Positions 19,803 to 26,312 of a stretch of 45,446 nucleotides of DNA are shown here, piece after piece (within the stretch, counting starts at the first letter, position 1; each line of letters starts with the position of its first letter). The translations under genes and the position numbers were made by a program. The notes under the pieces are model-generated. The model ran no database searches. It was not told the origin of the DNA and saw nothing but the letters and a program-made list of their open reading frames with translations. The stretch covers positions 1 to 45,446 of the IMG/VR virus record IMGVR_UViG_3300028600_000010, one strand, 5' to 3'. Source of the stretch: a virus.

Positions 19803-20214
19803 TGTCAACAAAGCAATTCTGATAGGCAACCTGGGCAGAGACCCAGAGATGCGAGCGCTCCAGGACGGCACCCTGGTCGCCAACCTGTCTCTCGCCACGT
19901 CCGAAAGCTGGAAGGACAAGAACTCGGGCGAACGCAAGGAAAAGACCGAATGGCACCGCGTCACGATCTTCGGCAAGGTCGCGGAAGTGGCTGAGAAGTA
20001 CCTTCGCAAGGGCTCCAAAGTCTACTTGGAAGGCCAGATTCAGACGCGCAAGTGGACTGACCAATCCGGCAATGACCGCTACACCACGGAGATCGTGTTG
20101 CAGCCCTACCGTGGCGTGCTGACCATGCTTGGCGACAAACCGGCGGCGGATAAACCCGGTCCTGAACAACGTCCAGCGCCGGCTGAGCCAGGCGACGAGA
20201 TCCCCTTCTCATGA
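19795..20214 (+). CDS. ssb: Single-stranded DNA-binding protein
   Basis: 139 residues: [20 protein letters not shown] at the N terminus, then an OB-fold with [20 protein letters not shown] and GQIQTRKW. It ends with the acidic tip DEIPFS, the conserved SSB tail that docks partner proteins such as recombination and replication enzymes. Overlaps the ERF gene end. A standard bacterial-type SSB, shorter than the host protein. Confidence 0.93.
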   Translation: MSSVNKAILIGNLGRDPEMRALQDGTLVANLSLATSESWKDKNSGERKEKTEWHRVTIFGKVAEVAEKYLRKGSKVYLEGQIQTRKWTDQSGNDRYTTEIVLQPYRGVLTMLGDKPAADKPGPEQRPAPAEPGDEIPFS

Positions 20215-20750
20215 CCAGATCGGCAAACGACCCGGCGGTAATCCCAGCTTCCAATTGCGAAGCCATTCTGCGGGGCATGTCCAAGCGCGCCGACAAGGAG
20301 GGCGACTGGATACAGGTGGTTTGGCAGATCCACCCGAACGAAGTCCCGCAAGCCCTGTGGAACGCCGATCTGCGCTCGCGCTGGCAGCTGGCATTTGTCG
20401 AGATTGGCGACAACGAGGAACCGAAAGCGCCTGCCAAGCAAAAGTGGCCGCATGGTGGCGGGATGGCCGGCCATGACGCTGACAGCGCCGACGAGAAGCC
20501 CAAGGAGCGCAAGCAATGGGGCGACACGCTCCGCTCTATGCAGGCAGCCATAAGGGTGACTAGCCGCGAGTGGCGTCATTGGGCCAAGCTGCCGGACACC
20601 TGGACCGCCGACGACTGCACCAATTGGATCAAGCAAAGCCTTGTTATCCAATCCCGCAAGGAACTGGACAGCGACCCTGAGAAGTCCGCGCTATGGGATA
20701 AAATGGACGCGGCCTTTATCGAAGCGACACGGCTACCGGAGCGTCACTAG
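20211..20750 (+). CDS. Phage protein next to SSB, unknown
   Basis: 179 residues, starting at an ATG that overlaps the SSB stop. [20 protein letters not shown] and [15 protein letters not shown] form the recognisable core, often seen beside recombination genes in phages; the second half is charged and helical. I cannot name the family. A role in the annealing and SSB module is inferred from place. Confidence 0.65.
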   Translation: MTRSANDPAVIPASNCEAILRGMSKRADKEGDWIQVVWQIHPNEVPQALWNADLRSRWQLAFVEIGDNEEPKAPAKQKWPHGGGMAGHDADSADEKPKERKQWGDTLRSMQAAIRVTSREWRHWAKLPDTWTADDCTNWIKQSLVIQSRKELDSDPEKSALWDKMDAAFIEATRLPERH

Positions 20751-20751
20751 T

Positions 20752-20958
20752 ATGAGCACGAAACGGACATTCTCTTGCGACTTATGCGGTTCATCAATCG
20801 ATAATGATGGGCAGGGCACAGGGATCTATTGGGCTCATATGCCTGAAGGCGAAATGATGGAATTCCGTCACATTCGAGACGCAGAACGGCACCTTTGCAA
20901 TAGATGCTGCCGGCAATATGAGGCCGCTGTAGAGCGGAGATCGGCTGAGCCATTATGA
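20752..20958 (+). CDS. Small zinc-ribbon protein
   Basis: 68 residues from the ATG at 20752. FSCDLCGSSID and HLCNRCCRQYE give two CxxC pairs about 38 residues apart. The stop overlaps the next ATG. Function unknown. Confidence 0.6.
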   Translation: MSTKRTFSCDLCGSSIDNDGQGTGIYWAHMPEGEMMEFRHIRDAERHLCNRCCRQYEAAVERRSAEPL

Positions 20959-21230
20959 CCCACGACACACCAAGCGCGGCGAAGGCTGATAGGCATGGCT
21001 GGCTGCCGATAGAGAGCGCGCCGAAGAACCAAGAAGTTCTGCTGGCGTATGTATGGCGCGGGAGAGCGCGCCGTGTTCAATCAGCGACGCTCATCGAAGC
21101 CATTGGCGAGGATATCTGGTCTTGGTGTGTCAGCGACAATAAGTTCGGACCATACCCAATTCGTGGCTACCAAACTCATGGGCTTTTGGGCTGGCAACCC
21201 CTCCCCGCCCCACCGGAGGACGCAGAATGA
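20955..21230 (+). CDS. DUF551-like protein
   Basis: 91 residues. HGWLPIESAPKNQEVLLAYV at the start and THGLLGWQPLPAPPED at the end match the DUF551-type phage family of short WLPIESAPK...WQPLP proteins. Function unknown in all cases I know. Overlaps the next start codon. Confidence 0.75.
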   Translation: MTHDTPSAAKADRHGWLPIESAPKNQEVLLAYVWRGRARRVQSATLIEAIGEDIWSWCVSDNKFGPYPIRGYQTHGLLGWQPLPAPPEDAE

Positions 21231-21787
21231 GCGAGTATAGGGAGCCTGTGAACCGCGTGAAGGCGATCAGTGGCGACACGAAAGACCCAAAAACGCTGCA
21301 CGCTCATTTTGAGAGCGCAGCAACCGACGTTGACCGGCAAGTGTTGGCGAGCGCCCCGCAAGCAGCCCAGGCCATAGAGCGGCTTGAGCGGGAAGGCAAC
21401 GAGCGGGAAAAACAATATGCCGATCTTCTTGCATCGCATGAAGAAGATTTGGAGGCTCTAGAGAAAGCCGAACAACAGCTTGCCGACGCGCGGGCGGAGA
21501 TTGAGCGGATGGACAGGGTTTTTGAACGTATTGCCGAGGCCAATGTGCTCGACATGGATACGCTGCATCCTGACGGCATTCAGCAAGAGGCCCGCCAAGC
21601 CCGGCGCGAGGCGTTTGAGAGGGCGTGCAAAGCTCAATGCAAGAAGTGTCGCACAACAGGACTTTCAACGTATGACAGCCGTCTCCGTGAATGGGGGCAC
21701 CACGGCTATGACTTTGTCCGCTGCGATGCTGTTTTCATCCGCGCTCTCATGGATGAGGAAAGCACCAGCAATGAGCCCAGCGAATGA
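21227..21787 (+). CDS. Coiled-coil protein with a Cys pair
   Basis: 186 residues. Residues ~45-105 form a long coiled coil (ERLEREGNEREKQYADLL, EDLEALEKAEQQLADA), followed by CKAQCKKC and a C-terminal mixed domain. Two DNA-binding-like helices are not obvious. The stop is shared with the start of the following short frame. Function unknown. Confidence 0.65.
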   Translation: MSEYREPVNRVKAISGDTKDPKTLHAHFESAATDVDRQVLASAPQAAQAIERLEREGNEREKQYADLLASHEEDLEALEKAEQQLADARAEIERMDRVFERIAEANVLDMDTLHPDGIQQEARQARREAFERACKAQCKKCRTTGLSTYDSRLREWGHHGYDFVRCDAVFIRALMDEESTSNEPSE

Positions 21788-21933
21788 AAGAGCTTATCGC
21801 TGAACTGGAGCGCGCGGAAGAGGCACTATCAGGGGCCTCCCCCATCACCGTGGTAGAAGTCGGAAACCGGGGGCGGGCCGGATTTAGTGAGAGTGGCCCC
21901 GGTGGCAGCCGGGAGTCCAATGAGGAGGCCTAG
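21784..21933 (+). CDS. 49-codon frame, possible gene
   Basis: It starts with ATGA overlap and begins MKELIAELERAEEALSG, which looks real; the last half is low-complexity G/S/E. It overlaps the convergent frame at 21829-21960. Only one of the two may be functional. Confidence 0.35.
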   Translation: MKELIAELERAEEALSGASPITVVEVGNRGRAGFSESGPGGSRESNEEA

Positions 21934-21960
21934 GCAGGCCAGCAATGTAAAGAGTTTCAT
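21829..21960 (-). CDS. Small exported peptide, possible gene
   Basis: 43 codons with AAGGAG at good spacing before the ATG at 21960. MKLFTLLACLGLLIGLPAAT followed by GATL is a clean signal peptide; the mature part would be about 20 residues, P/G-rich. It stands alone on this strand amid rightward genes. Confidence 0.4.
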   Translation of the reverse strand: MKLFTLLACLGLLIGLPAATGATLTKSGPPPVSDFYHGDGGGP

Positions 21961-22048
21961 CTGCTGCTCCTTCGGCAGGTGAAGGGCGGCCCCGCCGAAT
22001 TTTGGCGAAGGCTGGCGGAGCCGCCCGCTACTTATGTAGGTGAACACT

Positions 22049-22603
22049 ATGACATTAACGCTTGCTCTGCAAATCATGACTATTGCGACGGTGCTGCTCG
22101 TGCCGTTCAGTTGGAACGGGAAGCAGCCGGGCATGGCCACTTGCGTCGGTGTCGTCATGTTTACGGCCAGCTATTTCATATCGAACATCTGGCAGCTTTC
22201 GCTCATCTACCTGGAACAACCGCAAGCCTATGGGTTTGCCCTGCGGCTTCATACACTATCCAGACTACTTTTGGTAGCCATATACGTCGGCATTATCTTT
22301 GCATGGTTGACAAAAAAGAAACCAATCGTTATCGATACACAAGCTAAACTTGTCTGGCTCGTGTTGTTGATCGCAGAGGGCTGGTCTGTTGTCGAATACC
22401 TCGAATGCAAGCTGTTCACCGACCCGTTTGGCGCTAAAGATTACCTGCTATCGCACATCTGGGGCGTCGAGGTTTCGCGGTTCGCCTGCGGCCGGAGGTT
22501 CGGGCCGATTGCGCCCTACATCGCCCCGGTCATTACATCCCTCTACATGATATGGATCAATTATCGTGCAAGTAGCATCGGACGTTCTGACGGTAGCGAT
22601 TGA
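22049..22603 (+). CDS. Polytopic membrane protein
   Basis: 184 residues from the ATG at 22049 with AGGTGA upstream. Four or more hydrophobic helices are visible (residues ~2-22, 30-52, 65-88, 104-125), with a KKK loop between helices and a cysteine pair in the last third. It could be a holin-like or envelope protein, but it is larger than most holins and has no known signature. Its end overlaps the next gene, also a membrane protein. Confidence 0.65.
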   Translation: MTLTLALQIMTIATVLLVPFSWNGKQPGMATCVGVVMFTASYFISNIWQLSLIYLEQPQAYGFALRLHTLSRLLLVAIYVGIIFAWLTKKKPIVIDTQAKLVWLVLLIAEGWSVVEYLECKLFTDPFGAKDYLLSHIWGVEVSRFACGRRFGPIAPYIAPVITSLYMIWINYRASSIGRSDGSD

Positions 22604-22811
22604 GGCCATCATCCAGGCGCTCGTGCTGATAGGGGTATTGACCGGCGCCGTGGTCTGGCAAATGAAGCGAAGCGGACGGGAGAACCCGACCGATCAACTG
22701 ATTAAACAACTGAACGGGGACATTGAACACCTTACTGAAGCTGTCCAGGAACTAGGGCAGCGTGTTTCCTACCTGGAGGGCAGATCGAACGGACAAACCC
22801 CTAGACACTGA
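22566..22811 (+). CDS. Membrane protein with coiled coil
   Basis: 81 residues from GTG. One membrane helix (residues ~8-32), a basic MKRSGREN junction, then a coiled coil LIKQLNGDIEHLTEAVQELG. The topology is like small phage lysis-associated or entry-exclusion proteins; not assigned. It is co-transcribed with the polytopic protein before it. Confidence 0.6.
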   Translation: MQVASDVLTVAIEAIIQALVLIGVLTGAVVWQMKRSGRENPTDQLIKQLNGDIEHLTEAVQELGQRVSYLEGRSNGQTPRH

Positions 22812-22823
22812 AAGAGGTCAGTG

Positions 22824-23462
22824 ATGTCCATTTGTCCAATGTGCGAAAAAAGGTGGAGCGGCTGGAATAGCTCCGCGCTGATCGTGAGGGGCTACTTTCT
22901 AAGTCGCCAGGTCAAACTTACCAACATGGAAGCGCGTCTCCTGGCAGCCCTGATAAAGACCGACCGCACCCTGAGCCATGAATACCTATTTGACGTGCTG
23001 TGGGGCGAAGACCCGGACGGCGGACCGGATACGGCGGATAACGCACTCAAGGTCCATATCTCCAAGGCCCGAAGAAAGCTCGCGAAGTTCCCCATCGACA
23101 TCGTGAACATCTTCGGCAGAGGCTACGCAGCGGTCAACGCCAAGTCCCTCGACGGCTTCCCGCCCTTGAACGTCGTAGCCTATGTCCTGTTGATTCCGCT
23201 GCTCCTGAGCTTCCCGGTACTTGCCCTGGCCCAAGCTATTTGCGTTGACAGCAACGTTCTGGGACCGGGCCTGCTCAAGCAGTACGGCGAGCATCGGGTA
23301 TCCGCCGCCATGACGGCTGAGGAAAAGCTGCTGGAGCGCTACGAGAACCCCACCACCGGAACCTGGACGTTGATCGTCTATCCGAATGGCGCCAAGGCCT
23401 GCGTGGTTGCTCACGGGACGGGCTGGTATGAAAAGAAAGTGCCGGCAGACCCGGAAGCTTAA
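22824..23462 (+). CDS. ToxR-like membrane-anchored winged-helix regulator
   Basis: 212 residues. Residues ~28-112 form an OmpR/PhoB-type winged helix: VKLTNMEARLLAALIKTDRT, LFDVLWGEDPDGG, DNALKVHISKARRKL, FGRGYAAVNA. A single hydrophobic helix (~118-140, VAYVLLIPLLLSFPVLALAQ) follows, then an outer domain with two cysteines (AICVDS and KACVVAHGTGW). The outer domain resembles small exported phage proteins with the pattern NPTTGTWTLIVYPNGAKAC. This cytoplasmic-DNA-binding, membrane and outer-sensor order is that of ToxR/CadC. It could sense envelope conditions and control phage or host genes. Start has GAGGT seven bases upstream. Confidence 0.75.
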   Translation: MSICPMCEKRWSGWNSSALIVRGYFLSRQVKLTNMEARLLAALIKTDRTLSHEYLFDVLWGEDPDGGPDTADNALKVHISKARRKLAKFPIDIVNIFGRGYAAVNAKSLDGFPPLNVVAYVLLIPLLLSFPVLALAQAICVDSNVLGPGLLKQYGEHRVSAAMTAEEKLLERYENPTTGTWTLIVYPNGAKACVVAHGTGWYEKKVPADPEA

Positions 23463-23600
23463 AGAAGCACCACGGCCAGCAGGAAAGCCATCGTAGCCAG
23501 CACGGCCAGGTCAGTTTTCCATGACATATTTTGGGGGGAGTTGTGGAAGGGTGCCGCAATGGCGGGCTATCAGTGGCTAGGATTTTCCAGCTTTGCTTAT
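23463..23600. other. Short interval after the rightward operon
   Basis: No supported gene. A 22-codon minus-strand frame MSWKTDLAVLATMAFLLAVV (about 23461-23529) would be a membrane peptide but lacks a ribosome site. Confidence 0.3.
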
Positions 23601-23619
23601 GGCCACTTGCTCAGCTAGA

Positions 23620-23672
23620 CCACCGGCCCCACGCACCTCCGCTCCCAGCGGTACTCTCCATGAGCTACTGTG
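23620..23672 (-). ncRNA. tRNA-like sequence B with truncated anticodon arm
   Basis: On the minus strand the D-arm is GCTC/GAGT (23665-23662 and 23656-23653), followed by the arm CCGCT-GGG-AGCGG (23651-23639), a 5-bp stem with three loop bases. It closely resembles the tRNA-like domain at 10981-11043 (CAGTAGCTC, then a ATGGA-AGAG and CCGCT...GCGGAGGT pattern). The T-arm region is not recognisable. It is probably related to the same element, perhaps decayed. Confidence 0.5.
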
Positions 23673-23720
23673 CGGGCACCCCATCATTGCGGCAAGCACA
23701 TTCTACCCCAATCCACGCGC

Positions 23721-23751
23721 AAAAGAAAGCCCCAGCGGTTAGGCCGGGGCT
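23721..23751 (-). terminator. Intrinsic terminator of the tRNA C unit
   Basis: On the minus strand AGCCCC/GGGGCT pair around a 12-base loop, followed by TTCTTTT. It lies 70 bases beyond the tRNA-like gene. Confidence 0.6.
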
Positions 23752-23820
23752 CTCATTCTATTACATTGTGCCGCATTCTATTGCACCCTGTGAGACCTTA
23801 TGATACCAATTGGGTCAGTT

Positions 23821-23891
23821 TGGTGGAGGCGGTCGGACTTGAACCGACGGGCGTGGAATGAGAAGCCCCTGACCCGCGACCTGCCGCCCCC
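23821..23891 (-). tRNA. Compact tRNA-like gene without a D-arm, encoded CCA
   Basis: A 7-bp acceptor stem (GGGGGCG with CGCCTCC, one G-U) closes at 23891 and 23825, with discriminator A and CCA encoded to 23821. The T-arm GTCGG-TTCAAGT-CCGAC (23848-23832) is perfect. The likely anticodon arm (23869-23855) has loop CTTCTCA, which would read UCU (Arg), with two weak G-U pairs. Only 15 bases stand where the D-arm should be and they form no stem. The total is 71 bases. It may be an odd functional tRNA or a mimic. Confidence 0.5.
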
Positions 23892-23903
23892 ATCAACCCC
23901 TCA

Positions 23904-23932
23904 AATATACTCCACATATTCTCAAAACACAA
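23904..23932 (-). promoter_or_regulatory. Promoter of the tRNA-like gene
   Basis: On the minus strand TTGTGT (23932-23927), 17 bases, TATATT (23909-23904). A transcript would begin a few bases before the tRNA 5' end. The -35 overlaps the T-run of the late terminator. Confidence 0.5.
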
Positions 23933-23953
23933 AACCCCCGCTATATGCGAGGG
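23925..23953 (-). terminator. Terminator of the late operon
   Basis: On the minus strand CCCTCGC-ATATA-GCGGGGG is followed by TTTTGTGTTTT. It lies 65 bases beyond the last late gene (24018) and has no gene of the operon after it. Confidence 0.8.
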
Positions 23954-24017
23954 CTTTGCTGTCCAGGGTTTGAGCAGGCAAAACAAGCTACCGCTGCGGG
24001 ATTGCAGCCTCAGCAGT

Positions 24018-24227
24018 CTACTCCAAACAGGTGATGCCGTCGATACGGAATTTCCTTCCCTTGGCCGCCAGGCGCTCGTTGAAGTTGTCCACGTAGCTCT
24101 GTGTCGTGGTGAGCGTACCGGTCTCACAGGCCGCGTCGATCTTGTCGCCAACCGCGTCGAGCGTCGAGCAGGCCCCAAGCGCAAGGCTGAGGCATGCAAG
24201 GAAGACGAATGTGTTCCAGGGTTTCAT
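24018..24227 (-). CDS. Small lipoprotein, last late gene
   Basis: 69 residues with AGGAGA before the ATG. MKPWNTFVFLACLSLALGAC is a lipoprotein signal with lipobox LGAC; the mature part is short and helical with two more cysteines. A phage lipoprotein at the end of the late operon could be an outer-membrane spanin partner or a superinfection-exclusion factor; both are inference. A terminator follows. Confidence 0.75.
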   Translation of the reverse strand: MKPWNTFVFLACLSLALGACSTLDAVGDKIDAACETGTLTTTQSYVDNFNERLAAKGRKFRIDGITCLE

Positions 24228-24237
24228 ATGAAATCTC

Positions 24238-24609
24238 CTATGGTGGCCCCCGTCCTTCCAGCTCCCTCAGTCGTGCGTCCAACCCTTCCATGACCTTGAG
24301 ATGCTTGTCGTCCAATCGTTCGGCATCGTCCTTGTCGAACCTCGGATGGTTGAGCAGGTTGTCCGTTACGATGGTCAGGCCCTTCCTGAGATCGACGAGG
24401 TTGGGAACGATGGCCTTATTCTGCACCGTCCTGACTTCCGCCACCTTGGCGACAAGACCATCGTCCGGCGCGGTGATGATGCTCGCCAGATCATCAATCA
24501 TGTTACCGACGAAAGCCAGACCGGCCAAGAGAACGTAAACGGCCGCCCTTTCGGATAGCCTGAGCCACGCGTTATCGGCCAGTTTCTCGGGATTTGGCAT
24601 GTATGGCAT
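24238..24609 (-). CDS. Membrane protein, possible holin-like
   Basis: 123 residues. One strong hydrophobic helix (residues ~22-42, ERAAVYVLLAGLAFVGNMID), possibly a second weaker one, then a long charged helical tail ending in an RELEGRG region. It sits beside the lipoprotein gene at the end of the late operon, where lysis genes commonly lie. Holin or spanin is plausible; no signature seen. Weak ribosome site. Confidence 0.55.
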   Translation of the reverse strand: MPYMPNPEKLADNAWLRLSERAAVYVLLAGLAFVGNMIDDLASIITAPDDGLVAKVAEVRTVQNKAIVPNLVDLRKGLTIVTDNLLNHPRFDKDDAERLDDKHLKVMEGLDARLRELEGRGPP

Positions 24610-24645
24610 CTATCATCGGACATAGATGTTAATTAGTGGTTGAGA

Positions 24646-24879
24646 TCACGAACCGATCTTTGCCCGAATCTCGTCTTCGATCTGCTTCGCCGTCTTTCCC
24701 ACATTCTCCGCGATCACCTCGCAAAGCGCGCGGAATTCCTGCTCATTCGCCATTTTCCGCGCCAACCCGTCCTCCTTGGGAGCGGCGGCCTCCGCCGCCC
24801 AATCCGCCTCTATCGCGGCCTTTTCCTTGGCCGTAAGCTCGACCCTGACGCCGTTGACGATCTTATGTGTGGCGGTCAT
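24646..24879 (-). CDS. Small protein coupled to the fibre gene
   Basis: The ATG at 24879 overlaps the preceding stop (ATGA), giving 77 residues: MTATHKIVNGVRVELTAKEK followed by AAIEADWAAEAA. This opening resembles small tail-associated or assembly-chaperone proteins of phage fibres (the 'E-W' helix). The rest is an acidic helix. Likely an assembly helper for the fibre next to it; inferred. Confidence 0.6.
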   Translation of the reverse strand: MTATHKIVNGVRVELTAKEKAAIEADWAAEAAAPKEDGLARKMANEQEFRALCEVIAENVGKTAKQIEDEIRAKIGS

Positions 24880-26171
24880 TTCTCCACTCCGTACAATTTG
24901 AACTCGCCCTCCGCGATGTTGCCGCTGCTCATGGTGATCTCGAAGGCGTCGGTGGCGGCGACGGTGTCGTATTTGCCCCAATTGACAATGGCGACGGAGT
25001 TGTTCGGTGAGGCGGTGAACTGGCCGTAGTGCCCGCCGATATGCGTCTTGGCCGAAGCCGCAGGCAGATAGATGTAAACCCTTCCAACCACGAAGTTGTC
25101 GGCAACATTTGAAGCGGCAAGCGACAGATCCAGCCTGTTTTGCGCGCTAAGCGGAGTACCCTCTCCACTGAAATAATCAGAGCCGCCGGATTTGTACGTC
25201 GAGCCGTTGTCGTCCGAAACGCGCATTCTCAAGAACGCTCCGTTGGTCGCCGGCCGCACGTTCAGGTAATCGATGATGTAGGTGTCGTAGGTCGTGTCGA
25301 TATCGTCCTTGAACTCCACGGACGCACTGGCGCTGGCCGTCGCTCTTTGGAGAAGGACCAGCCCGCCGCCGGAGCCCACGGCGGATGCCGTATGCCATTC
25401 GGTCCCATCGCAAACGAACTTAAGCGTCCTGTACTGAAACGGAAGAGTTGCCGTCAAGGCGCCGTCTATCGTCTCGGTCGTACTGGCGTCGATGGTGACG
25501 ACATTCGTCGAGCTGTCGGTCTTCTTGATCGTGATGGAGAAGCCGTTCTTGGCCGTGGCGGCGGCCGGAAGATCGATTGTCACCGCGCCGCCGGAAGCAT
25601 CCACATCGATCACTCGGCCATCGTCGTCCACGAGGACCGCGTAGGGTGTGTCAGAAAAGGTCTTTGCAAGAACGCCGGGCGGCGGCTGCGCGGGCTTGGC
25701 GGCAACTACCCAGGCCGTGCCGCCGTCGCATTGCAGCCAAAGAGACCGGAGCGGGTAGAGATCGATGGAGGTAACCCCGTCTATGGTCTCCGAGGCGTTG
25801 CCGTCTATGGTGAGAACGGCCGTGCCGGAATTGCGGACCACCAGTTCGAAGCCGTTCTTGGCGTCGGCCACCGCCGGAAGCGTGAAGGTGGCCGGAGAGC
25901 TGCCGGTGAAATCGATTATCTTGCCGCGATCCGTCACCAGGATCGTGTAGGCGCCCGTCTTGGTGATGGTGTCGTTCAGCAGGCGCTTGTCCAGGGCGGC
26001 GGTGATGTTGGTCTGTGTGCTCTCGGCCAGCGTCTTGATGGGATCGGCCAGCTTGTCCTTGTGTTTGGTCCATTCCACCGTGTTGGCGGCCGTCTGCGCG
26101 CCGTCGTCCGTGGGCGGCGTGACGTTGTAGTTGACGATGGAGACTTCAGTATAGGGATTGCCTAGAGCCAT
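24876..26171 (-). CDS. Tail fibre-like protein with internal repeats
   Basis: 431 residues. Two repeats of about 90 residues align (TLPAVADAKNGFELVVRNSG with DLPAAATAKNGFSITIKKTD, each followed by TIDG/TIDAS...ETIDG and a W/F-C-DG end), the beta-type pattern of phage fibre shafts. The C-terminal ~170 residues form a different, glycine- and serine-rich domain, likely the receptor-facing tip. GAGG lies before the ATG at 26171. It could be a second receptor-binding protein. Confidence 0.75.
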   Translation of the reverse strand: MALGNPYTEVSIVNYNVTPPTDDGAQTAANTVEWTKHKDKLADPIKTLAESTQTNITAALDKRLLNDTITKTGAYTILVTDRGKIIDFTGSSPATFTLPAVADAKNGFELVVRNSGTAVLTIDGNASETIDGVTSIDLYPLRSLWLQCDGGTAWVVAAKPAQPPPGVLAKTFSDTPYAVLVDDDGRVIDVDASGGAVTIDLPAAATAKNGFSITIKKTDSSTNVVTIDASTTETIDGALTATLPFQYRTLKFVCDGTEWHTASAVGSGGGLVLLQRATASASASVEFKDDIDTTYDTYIIDYLNVRPATNGAFLRMRVSDDNGSTYKSGGSDYFSGEGTPLSAQNRLDLSLAASNVADNFVVGRVYIYLPAASAKTHIGGHYGQFTASPNNSVAIVNWGKYDTVAATDAFEITMSSGNIAEGEFKLYGVEK

Positions 26172-26180
26172 GTCAGGTCC

Positions 26181-26312
26181 TCAAAGAGAGAAAAATTTGA
26201 TCAGCACGACGGCGGAGATGCCGAGCTTGGCCATGGCGAAAGCCACAACCATGGCAAAGCACAGCCCCGCCACCATCAGGCTCGTGGCTTCGTTAAGGAT
26301 TTTGTCCAGCAT
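26181..26312 (-). CDS. 43-residue membrane peptide
   Basis: A small frame overlapping the end of the large ejection-type gene, with GGAAG before its ATG. MLDKILNEATSLMVAGLCFA then MVVAFAMAKLGISAVVLIKF forms one long or two short membrane helices. It could be a small holin or pinholin-like peptide, but no signature supports this. Confidence 0.5.
   Translation of the reverse strand: MLDKILNEATSLMVAGLCFAMVVAFAMAKLGISAVVLIKFFSL

Noticed and set aside
23461-23529. 22-codon membrane peptide on the minus strand
   Set aside because: No ribosome site and no neighbour on that strand; too short to call.
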